Shown piece after piece: positions 7,452-14,095 of a DNA stretch of 47,640 nucleotides. Position 1 is the first letter of the stretch. Each line of letters begins with the position of its first letter. The notes under the pieces were generated by a model, which made no database searches, was not told where the DNA came from, and saw only the letters and a list, made by a program, of their open reading frames with translations. The stretch comes from JBFMCC01 sp037445635 (GTDB taxonomy: Bacteria > Chloroflexota > Anaerolineae > Anaerolineales > Villigracilaceae): contig JBBIKC010000027.1 in the NCBI GenBank assembly GCA_037445635.1, positions 1 to 47,640 on the forward strand, written 5' to 3'. The position numbers and the translations under genes were made by a program.

Positions 7452-8609
7452 TTACTTCTTCCCCCACAACCCGTAGCCTGCGTTCCTTCTCTCCTCGCGG
7501 CGGCGGTGCTGTTCGTGGATCTCGGCCACATGACCGACTTTCTCCTCAATTGCCGCTTCGAGCCACAAACGTCCCTTTTCCGCGGTGGCGTGACTGCCCG
7601 CGCCGTAGGCGCCGGTCTTCGTGTCGTCGTCCCAGGGCGGGTTGGCAATGAGACTGCCGCCCTCGATCCAATCCATGTAATAAGAAGGCGTAGCGATGAA
7701 ATCAGTCTCGTCCACGGCGCGCTCCATGCGGCACAGGTCGGGGCGCAGGTGCAGGAGGAAAGATGTTTCCAATTCGCAGGCGTGGCCCATCCCGCCGATG
7801 GGCGAGGTGCGATATTTCTCCAGCGCGGCCGCGCCGATGGGACCCGCTGTGTGCAGGAAAGCCGTCGCGCAAAAAATACGCCGATGGCGCTCCCCCGCGT
7901 ATTTGACGATGTTCACCAAAAACGACATGTTCCCGCCGTGCCCGCTCATGAAATAGAAACGGTCGAAGCCGCGCGAGACGAGCGTGTCAATGACGCCGAG
8001 CCAGAAATCTTCGAAGGCGCGTCCGCCCGCGTTCATCGTCGCCGCGAAGGAGGAGCGGTGTGTGCTGACCCCGTACGGCATGACAGGCAGCGTGTATGCC
8101 TGTTCAGGGACTCTCTTTGCGGTGCCTTGCGCGATGGCTTCGATGATGATCGTGTCCACGGAAAGCGGCAGGTGATGTCCATGCTGTTCGGTGTGGCCGA
8201 TGGGGATGAGGATGACTTTACCGCGTTCGGAATCGGCGGGAATCGGGAATTGGGAATCGGAACTTGGGAGGCTTGCCAACGAATCCCGAATCCCATCTGC
8301 CGAATCCCGAATATCGAATCCCGATTCCCGAGGAACGAGGGCGCTCACGCGCGTAAAGCCGTCATCGCGGAGACTATCGAGCAGGTTGCCAATATACGCG
8401 GCGAGCAGATGTTCAGGGACGGCCAGTCTGCTGCCGCGCCAGCCGAGGGGGAAGGGCGGCAGGAGCCCGATGCGGGGTGGATTCGCCAGTTGCGCGGCGA
8501 CCAGGTCAAAGTCCCAGCCTGAGCCGAGCGGGAGGAGGAGAGGAATGTCGCGCGGCAGGTCCGCGACTTCGGGCCAGGTCAGATCGTCGTAGTGGAAGAA
8601 GTCTGTCAT
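7452..8609 (-). CDS. Creatininase-family amidohydrolase with extra N-terminal region
   Basis: 385 aa, ATG at 8609. The creatininase fold starts near residue 126 (KVILIPIGHTEQHGHHLPLS) with the metal-binding E-x-H/D set, then SGHGGN and GHACELETS. Such enzymes open cyclic amides (creatinine, or formamide/lactam intermediates of flavin and mycofactocin pathways); the substrate here is unknown. Residues 1-90 form an unfamiliar N-terminal region. Residues about 92-125 (FDIRDSADGIRDS ... SQFPIP) come from a word-repeat array (8236-8335) read in frame. The first 59 codons are duplicated at 9475-9653 beyond a toxin-antitoxin pair. Confidence 0.83.
   Translation of the reverse strand: MTDFFHYDDLTWPEVADLPRDIPLLLPLGSGWDFDLVAAQLANPPRIGLLPPFPLGWRGSRLAVPEHLLAAYIGNLLDSLRDDGFTRVSALVPRESGFDIRDSADGIRDSLASLPSSDSQFPIPADSERGKVILIPIGHTEQHGHHLPLSVDTIIIEAIAQGTAKRVPEQAYTLPVMPYGVSTHRSSFAATMNAGGRAFEDFWLGVIDTLVSRGFDRFYFMSGHGGNMSFLVNIVKYAGERHRRIFCATAFLHTAGPIGAAALEKYRTSPIGGMGHACELETSFLLHLRPDLCRMERAVDETDFIATPSYYMDWIEGGSLIANPPWDDDTKTGAYGAGSHATAEKGRLWLEAAIEEKVGHVAEIHEQHRRREERRNAGYGLWGKK
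8236..8335. repeat. GGGAATCGGGAATT / GAATCCCGAAT word-repeat array inside creatininase gene
   Basis: Degenerate copies of GGGAATCGG on one side and its complement CCGAATCCCGA on the other form an imperfect inverted array about 100 bp long. It stays in frame within the creatininase-family gene and encodes a low-complexity linker. Confidence 0.7.
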
Positions 8610-8742
8610 TCAGAATTCCTTTCAAACGCAGACGCCGCGCGCACGAATTACGCGGATATTTGCACGTCCGCCTAAAAAGGTATCGAAATATTCAATCGCG
8701 AGTCGATCGATTAGGAAGATTGCAGGAAGGCGGGTTACAATT

Positions 8743-9126
8743 TCAAGGTTGACTGGCAAGATATTTTTTAGCCGCGTTCAGGAAATCCCAGGCTTGTTCA
8801 ATTACCTGACGTACTTCTTCGGATGTGAATTGCGCCACCTCGTCGTAATCGCCCAACATGCGGCGGCGGAACGCGCCTGTCAATAGTTTGTGATACTTCT
8901 CTTCGAAAATCTTTGTCTTGATGTAGTGCTGGGCAAATGCTCCGTGCACTGTACCGTGTTTGCTAAAACGCAGATCCTTTTCGTTGAGCAGGGCTTCCGC
9001 GATGTAAAAAACGGAGTAGTAGGCGCGATTGACGGCGTCGCGCAGATATTCCTCTTTGAGAAGAACCTCTGCTGCATTCAAAGTCTCCTCGGCATTGATG
9101 AGCAACTGCTGGGTAGACTCTTTCAT
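8743..9126 (-). CDS. HEPN-domain protein, putative toxin of an MNT-HEPN pair
   Basis: 127 aa alpha-helical HEPN protein (UPF0332-like): AVNRAYYSVFYIAEALL, KHGTVHGAFAQHYI and the C-terminal RRMLGDYDEVAQF are diagnostic. Its start overlaps the MNT stop as ATGA. In characterised pairs the HEPN protein is an RNase and the nucleotidyltransferase neutralises it, sometimes by AMPylation. A clear R-x4-6-H ribonuclease motif is not obvious here (nearest is RFSKH), so catalytic activity is uncertain. The pair is bracketed by direct repeats of the creatininase gene's 5' end, which points to acquisition as a module. Confidence 0.85.
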   Translation of the reverse strand: MKESTQQLLINAEETLNAAEVLLKEEYLRDAVNRAYYSVFYIAEALLNEKDLRFSKHGTVHGAFAQHYIKTKIFEEKYHKLLTGAFRRRMLGDYDEVAQFTSEEVRQVIEQAWDFLNAAKKYLASQP

Positions 9127-9443
9127 ACAGGCACGCCCTCTGCGCGCACGTTGCGAAGCAGGGGTTTGTCTGCGGTCAGCCAGTCCTTTTCGCGTATGAA
9201 CAGCGGGCTGATGGTGATCAGGTATTTCAGCGAGAGTTCGCTCATCAAATCTTCGGTGCGATCCAGTTCAATGGGAGAACGCTCGAAATCGTTCAGGATC
9301 ACCAGGATATCAAGGTCGGATCCTTCCCGATCATCCCCGCGCGCATAGGAGCCGTAAAGAATCAACCCGCGAAGGCGTTTTCCGTACAATCGGGAAAGCC
9401 CTTTTTTGATTTCTTTCAAGATGTTTTTGACACGGGCAGTCAT
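9123..9443 (-). CDS. MNT-type nucleotidyltransferase, putative antitoxin
   Basis: 106 aa. Minimal nucleotidyltransferase fold with GSYARGDDREGSDLD: the G-S-x10-12-D-x-D motif that binds metal and NTP. First gene of a two-gene unit, with ATGA overlap to the HEPN gene. ATG at 9443; a TATAAT hexamer lies about 18 nt upstream, directly after the point where similarity to the creatininase gene ends, so the module seems to carry its own promoter. Likely neutralises the HEPN partner by binding or nucleotidylation; this is inference from characterised pairs. Confidence 0.85.
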   Translation of the reverse strand: MTARVKNILKEIKKGLSRLYGKRLRGLILYGSYARGDDREGSDLDILVILNDFERSPIELDRTEDLMSELSLKYLITISPLFIREKDWLTADKPLLRNVRAEGVPV

Positions 9444-9470
9444 GGGACTCTCTCTTGCGCAATTATAAAC

Positions 9471-9653
9471 CTAACTGCCGCGCCAGCCGAAGGGGAAGGA
9501 CGGGAGTATGCCGAGGCGGTCGGGATTGCCCAGTTGCGCGGCGACCAGATTGAAATCCCAGCCTGAGCCGAGCGGGAGGAGGAGAGGAATGTCGCGCGGC
9601 AGGTCCGCGACTTCGGGCCAGGTGAGATCGTCGTAGTGGAAGAAGTCGGTCAT
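9471..9653 (-). pseudogene. Truncated duplicate of the creatininase-family gene 5' end
   Basis: Sixty codons beginning MTDFFHYDDLTWPE and ending GWRGS-stop match codons 1-59 of the full gene at 8609. The two 179-bp DNA copies (8431-8609 and 9475-9653) align without gaps, with about 18 mismatches by eye. Similarity starts exactly at the ATG and ends at GGCAG; upstream and downstream flanks differ. It is a remnant in direct orientation on the far side of the HEPN-MNT pair, so the pair sits between direct repeats. A short product could still be made, but no function is evident. Confidence 0.88.
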
Positions 9654-9679
9654 GCCCTCTTCTCAGACTCTGCAAACAA

Positions 9680-9748
9680 AAATCCACCGCGAAGAGGCGA
9701 AGCAGCGAAATTTATCGCGTTTCGCGCTCTTCGTTTCTTCGCGGTTCA
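9680..9748. repeat. Inverted CGCGAAGAGGCGAAGC word repeat
   Basis: CCGCGAAGAGGCGAAGCAGCG on the left and its approximate complement (CGCTCTTCGTTTCTTCGCGG) on the right flank a short centre, in the gap between the creatininase fragment and the S9 peptidase stop. It resembles the GCGAAG-word palindromes common in these genomes. No gene. Confidence 0.6.
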
Positions 9749-9753
9749 AACGG

Positions 9754-11685
9754 CTATTGCGCGTCGCCTTCGGCCGGTTCGGTCTCGGTCACCGAGATGG
9801 ACAGGTCCTGCGGCTCGGGCGTGGGCGAGGGCGGGATGGGCGGCGGGAGCAGGTACCAGTCGAGAAAGCGCTCGATGCGCTTGTAGGCGTCGAGGATGTT
9901 TGCATTCTTCTGAAAACCATGCGGCTCGCCAGCGTAGGTCTTATATTCGAAGGTCTTGTTGTGGCGGCGCAGGGCCTCGGCCAGTTCCTCGGAGGACTGC
10001 GGCGCGACCACTTCATCGTCGAGACCGTGCAAAAGCAGAAGCGGACTGCGGATGTTCTCCACCTGATTGATGGCCGAACCGTCAATGAACACGTCCCAGT
10101 TGGCGGAGGGATGGCCGATCTGCATCTCGGTATAGAGGCGCGTGTCGCGGTCGCATTGCGCCCACGAACTGACGAGCGAGGCGTCGCCGTATTTGCTCAC
10201 GCCGCAGGCGAACCAGTAATCCAGGTCGCGGGCGAGGCAGGCCACGGTGAGATAGCCGCCGTAACTCGCGCCGAAGATGCCCAACATGCCGGCGTTGATG
10301 TCCGGCAGTGACGCCAGATATTTCGCGGCGTGAATGCAGTCCTGCACATCGCCGATGCCCCAGTTGTTGTAGTTGGCGTGCTCGAAGGCGAGTCCGTAGC
10401 CGGTGCTGCCGCGATAATTCGGGCATAGAATCGTGTAGCCCTTCGCGACCAGGTATTGAATCAGGATTTCCCACGTGTACCCGAACTGCTCGGTCGGACC
10501 GCCGTGTGGATGAACGAGTCCCGCGCCGTTGGATTTGAGCGGTTTATACAGCAGGCCCGCGATTTCGAGTCCGTCATAACTTTTGTAGATCACTTCTTCG
10601 GGCATGACCAGTTTGTTGCGCGCCAGCGCGGGCAGGTTGGAGAAGGTCAATTGGGTGGACTCACCGCTCGGCACTTCGACGCGGTAGAAATCGGGCGGCG
10701 TGACCGGGTCCTCGTATTCGACCGTGATAAACGATCCATCGGGACCCCATTGCGGGCGCGCGTAGACGCCGCGTCCCACCTTGAGGTCGGTCACTTCGCC
10801 GCTCTCGGCGTCGATCAGTGCCAGGTCGAGGCGGCCGCGGCGGTTGACGGTGCAGACCAGCCGCTTCCCGTCCGGCGACCAGGCGATGTCGTCCACGTCC
10901 TGGCTGAGGCGCGTGAGTTGATGCAGCCCCGTGCCGTCCGGGTGAACCAGCCAGACGTTGTTGAATTCGGTGCGCTGGGAGAGGAACGCGATCCATTGAC
11001 CGTCGGGCGACCAGCGCGGGTGCCAGTCCTTGGTCTTGGGCGTACTGATCATGGTGCGGTTCTGCCCGGTGCGCAGTTCCACCACGCGGATCTCGCGGCA
11101 ATTGCGGTCGTCCTCGGGCCAGTGGACGTACGCCACATACTTGCCATCCGGCGAAGGGCGCGGATCGGAGTCCTCGCCCGCGTCGCGGGTCAGCATCCGC
11201 AAAAAGGACCCGTTGCGGTCGGTGAGATACAGCCGCGGCGACTGGTCTGGCTCGAGGGTGACGATCATCCGCTTGCTGTCCGGGAGCCAGACCGGCGAGC
11301 CGCTGCCGGTGACCGGGAGCGGCAGTTTGAAGGGAATCCCGCCCTCTGAAGCCACGATGTGCACATTCTCGTTCATGCGGAAGGCCAGCCACTTGCCGTC
11401 CGGCGACCACTGCGGAGCGCGGTCCCACCAGTAGGGCGTGCTGATGCGGCTGGTGGTCAGGCGGGCGGGCCAGCCCCCTTCGATGGGCATGACGTAAATA
11501 TCGGCAAGTTCCTCGCGGTTCCAAATAAATGCAATCCGTCTGCCGTCGGGCGAGAGTTTGTGCTGGTACAAGTGATTCAGGGACATGATCAGCGACAGGC
11601 TCCAGCCCGCAGGCGGCGTCAAATCGGGACGGTCAACGGACGGCCAGCCGTTGCGTTCGTATTTCTCGGCAATCGGGACGCGCAT
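9754..11685 (-). CDS. S9-family serine peptidase (acylaminoacyl-/prolyl-oligopeptidase-like)
   Basis: 643 aa from the ATG at 11685, chosen because AGGAGGT sits 5 nt upstream; a longer in-frame opening runs into leader DNA. Residues about 40-370 form a beta-propeller of PD40/WD40-like blades (LSPDGRRIAF, WSPDGKWLAF, PSPDGKYVAY, WSPDGQWIAF). Residues about 400-620 are the alpha/beta-hydrolase domain with Ser474 in GASYGGY, Asp near 556 in HGLDDEV and His near 589 in EPHGF. No signal peptide, so probably a cytosolic oligopeptidase acting with the M42 aminopeptidase nearby. The C-terminal Pro/acidic tail is atypical. Confidence 0.9.
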   Translation of the reverse strand: MRVPIAEKYERNGWPSVDRPDLTPPAGWSLSLIMSLNHLYQHKLSPDGRRIAFIWNREELADIYVMPIEGGWPARLTTSRISTPYWWDRAPQWSPDGKWLAFRMNENVHIVASEGGIPFKLPLPVTGSGSPVWLPDSKRMIVTLEPDQSPRLYLTDRNGSFLRMLTRDAGEDSDPRPSPDGKYVAYVHWPEDDRNCREIRVVELRTGQNRTMISTPKTKDWHPRWSPDGQWIAFLSQRTEFNNVWLVHPDGTGLHQLTRLSQDVDDIAWSPDGKRLVCTVNRRGRLDLALIDAESGEVTDLKVGRGVYARPQWGPDGSFITVEYEDPVTPPDFYRVEVPSGESTQLTFSNLPALARNKLVMPEEVIYKSYDGLEIAGLLYKPLKSNGAGLVHPHGGPTEQFGYTWEILIQYLVAKGYTILCPNYRGSTGYGLAFEHANYNNWGIGDVQDCIHAAKYLASLPDINAGMLGIFGASYGGYLTVACLARDLDYWFACGVSKYGDASLVSSWAQCDRDTRLYTEMQIGHPSANWDVFIDGSAINQVENIRSPLLLLHGLDDEVVAPQSSEELAEALRRHNKTFEYKTYAGEPHGFQKNANILDAYKRIERFLDWYLLPPPIPPSPTPEPQDLSISVTETEPAEGDAQ

Positions 11686-11877
11686 GCGTACCTCCTGGGT
11701 TGACTTGTAAGGGGGATCGAACGGCTTAAGGATACTTTTCTTTAAGAAAACTGGCAAGCGGATTCAGAATGGACTTTCTAAAATGAGCCTGTTTACACCC
11801 ACTATTCGTGGCGGTCGGCCCCCACGTCACCGCCACCGCTGGCGGGGAACATTACAATTTTCCCCGATTGGAAAACT

Positions 11878-12194
11878 CTAATAATTGGCTGTCAACAGCG
11901 CCCGGCACGCGCTGCGGCGCTTCTTCCACAGGCTGTGATCCACATCCATTCCGAAGCGTGGCGCAATTTCGCCTCGTCCGCGTTCCTGATATACCAGAGG
12001 CTGTTCACCATTAATTTCTGCCCCCACGTCTGCCAGTCAATCAGTCCGCTTTTTGCAAGTAAATAGGACGGTGTGATAACCGCCATGTAAAAGTTCGCGC
12101 GCAGTTTGCTCTGGTTGTGTTTCACCCAGTCCACGAGGCCCAGAAACGGCGAACCCGTGGTTAGCGTGCCCATCATGTCCGAAACAACGATCAT
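11878..12194 (-). pseudogene. Truncated, frameshifted HAD-superfamily hydrolase gene
   Basis: Starts at ATG 12194 behind AAAGGAG with MIVVSDMMGTLTTGSP, a HAD motif I (DxxGT, with the first Asp kept). About 85 residues read well up to HASEWMW near 11945; a one-base shift then gives DHSLWKKRRSACRA before a TAG at 11878. The cap, motif II-IV region and remaining two thirds expected of a HAD enzyme are absent. I read this as a decayed 5' fragment. The segment 11686-11877 upstream of the S9 peptidase holds no other gene. Confidence 0.7.
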
Positions 12195-12234
12195 GTTTAC
12201 TCCTTTGTGCAGGCAATTATATGGCATCCGTTGT

Positions 12235-13035
12235 TCAAGAGTCGCGCCGGGTCGCTTTGCCCACCTCTTCCATCAGCCATCGTTCCAATTCGGGAATGTT
12301 CTCACTCAGCCGCGCACCCGCCACGATGGGGAGCCATTGATGATATTCTTCTTTTCCATCTGGACTTAATCGAAAATACTCTTTCAAATAAGCGGTGTGA
12401 AATAACTTGATGAATAAATTCACGCCGAGTGTTTGGGTTGATGCTGAACCCAAAGCGAGCACACTTGTCCGTGCAACATCCGCCAATGGATTGCCTTTTG
12501 TCGCATTGATCCAATCAATGACAACCGGGTCGTTTTCAGTCATGATGAGATTGTCGGGGTGAAAATCACCGTGACAAACTCTATTTCCAACAGGCAACGG
12601 CTCTAACGCATCGAGTAATTTTTGTTTGAGATGAATGGGCAAAGCATCGGCTCGCCTGATTTTGTTTTGAAGTTTTTGTTTTTGCAAAGGAACTTCTGTA
12701 TTGAAATCGCAGGCGTGCATTTGGATGTGATATTGAGCCAGCAATGCGCCGAAACGAAATACTTTCCATGGCTGGCGTTTGAGCGAAGCGAACATGGTTT
12801 TGCCGTTTATGCGTTCGTAAATTAAACCATTCCGCCCGTGCACTTGCATGATCTCCTTCACCGCTGGCGATCTGACCCCGCTGGCATGAACTGCCTGTGC
12901 GATTCGATATTCGTATTCGACATCTTCATATGGAAACCAGGTGTGAAATAGTTTAAGGACAAAGCCATCCTCCCAGGCATAAATATCGGCGGTCCTTCCG
13001 TGTGCAATGGGTTGATCAAGGGGAATTGTTTTCAT
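12235..13035 (-). CDS. Aminoglycoside phosphotransferase (APH)-family kinase
   Basis: 266 aa. APH/choline-kinase fold: an N-lobe with the lysine strand FVLKLFHTW, the catalytic HGDFHPDNLI (Brenner-type HxDxxxxN) near residue 175 and the metal-binding VIDWINA. Phosphorylates a small molecule; family members act on choline, fructosamine, homoserine or antibiotics, and the substrate cannot be told. ATG at 13035 chosen: TATAAT ends 7 nt upstream with no Shine-Dalgarno, so the message may be leaderless. Divergent from rsmI across only 41 bp. Confidence 0.85.
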   Translation of the reverse strand: MKTIPLDQPIAHGRTADIYAWEDGFVLKLFHTWFPYEDVEYEYRIAQAVHASGVRSPAVKEIMQVHGRNGLIYERINGKTMFASLKRQPWKVFRFGALLAQYHIQMHACDFNTEVPLQKQKLQNKIRRADALPIHLKQKLLDALEPLPVGNRVCHGDFHPDNLIMTENDPVVIDWINATKGNPLADVARTSVLALGSASTQTLGVNLFIKLFHTAYLKEYFRLSPDGKEEYHQWLPIVAGARLSENIPELERWLMEEVGKATRRDS

Positions 13036-13076
13036 CCGATTGATTATACAACCTCGTGTGATGATACAATCCACGC

Positions 13077-13901
13077 ATGGGCACACTCTATCTTGTCGCC
13101 ACCCCCATCGGCAACCTCGAGGACATGAGTCCGCGCGCCGTCCGCGTCCTGCGCGAGTCGATCCTTATCGCGGCGGAGGACACGCGGCACAGCGGCAAAC
13201 TGCTCAAGCACTTCGGGATCGAAACGCCGCTCACCAGTTACTTCGAGCACAACAAACTGAATAAACTGGATTTCATCCTCGACAAACTTTCAAAAGGGGA
13301 CGTGGCCCTGGTCTCGGATGCAGGGACTCCCGCCGTCAACGACCCCGGCTACGAACTCGTCCGCGCCGCCCTCGCTTCGGGCTTCGACGTTCGGCCTGTG
13401 CCCGGGCCCTCGGCGCCTCTCGCCGCCTTGACCGTCTCCGGCCTGCCCACGGACGCGTTCCTGTATCTGGGCTATCTCCCTCACAAGAAAAGCGAACGCC
13501 GAAAATTTGCGGAGCAAATTGCGGACTTGCCCTACACCTTGATTTTCCTCGAATCGCCGTACCGCATCGTTGAATCACTCGAAGACCTGCTCGCGGTCTT
13601 CGGCGACCGCCGCGTCCTCGTGGCCCGTGAGATGACCAAGATGTTCGAGGAATACTGGCGCGGCGAATTGAGCGCGGCGGCGGAATATTTCAAGTCCCAG
13701 CCTGCCCGCGGGGAGTTTACGCTTGTGGTGGAGGGACAACGGACGACAGACAACGGACGATGGACCGAGAAACAATTGATGGACGCAATTGAAAAGGAAG
13801 TGCGCGGGGGAAAATCCGCTTCACAAGCTGCAAGCGAGCTGGCCGAGAAATCGGGCTGGCGCAAGCGCGAGGTATACAGTTTGATCGCCGGGCGTAAATA
13901 A
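13077..13901 (+). CDS. rsmI: 16S rRNA (cytidine(1402)-2'-O)-methyltransferase RsmI
   Basis: 274 aa. Tetrapyrrole-methylase-type SAM fold with GTLYLVATPIGNLED at the N-terminus, AAEDTRHSGKLL, LVSDAGTPAVNDPG, and PVPGPSAPLAAL, all diagnostic of RsmI. Methylates the 2'-hydroxyl of C1402 in the 30S decoding centre. TACAAT lies 6 nt before the ATG with no ribosome site, suggesting a leaderless message. Residues about 219-231 (QRTTDNGRWTEK) derive from a GACGACAGACAACGGAC word repeat read in frame between the SAM domain and the C-terminal helical tail. Confidence 0.93.
   Translation: MGTLYLVATPIGNLEDMSPRAVRVLRESILIAAEDTRHSGKLLKHFGIETPLTSYFEHNKLNKLDFILDKLSKGDVALVSDAGTPAVNDPGYELVRAALASGFDVRPVPGPSAPLAALTVSGLPTDAFLYLGYLPHKKSERRKFAEQIADLPYTLIFLESPYRIVESLEDLLAVFGDRRVLVAREMTKMFEEYWRGELSAAAEYFKSQPARGEFTLVVEGQRTTDNGRWTEKQLMDAIEKEVRGGKSASQAASELAEKSGWRKREVYSLIAGRK
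13733..13769. repeat. ACGGACGACAGAC word repeat inside rsmI
   Basis: Near-tandem words GACAACGGACGACAGACAAC then GGACGATGGACC lie in frame within rsmI. Word composition is unlike the surrounding codons and resembles intergenic word repeats elsewhere in the window. Confidence 0.55.
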
Positions 13902-13938
13902 TTCCTCTCCGGCATCATCCAATTCCTGCCCTTAAAAT

Positions 13939-13973
13939 GCCACCACCGGGTGTCCGTGCCCGGTGGTGGCTTT
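13939..13973 (+). terminator. Terminator after rsmI
   Basis: A 12-bp perfect stem GCCACCACCGGG with its complement around an 8-nt loop, followed by a short TTT. Lies 37 nt after the rsmI stop. The rest of the gap to 14095 contains a ribosome-site-like AAAGGAGGAG and a 31-codon opening that I do not trust as a gene. Confidence 0.65.
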
Positions 13974-14095
13974 CGCCAAAGGAGGAGACAGTGAGGAGCA
14001 TGTTGGAGGTGTCTGTGTTCCGTCTCCGCCTTTATATTACCGCGACTCCTTTTTGTCAGACATCGTCAAATGTCACGGATTACTAGTGACAATAT

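Noticed and set aside
8743..9443. Calling the HEPN-MNT pair a HepT/MntA AMPylation system
   Set aside because: The HEPN protein belongs to the UPF0332-like branch and lacks a clear R-x4-H-x-Y motif, so only the general MNT-HEPN class is supported.
13991..14086. A 31-codon frame with GTG start after AAAGGAGGAG
   Set aside because: The product has no recognisable signal or hydrophobic pattern, and a single ribosome-site match in a short gap is weak evidence.
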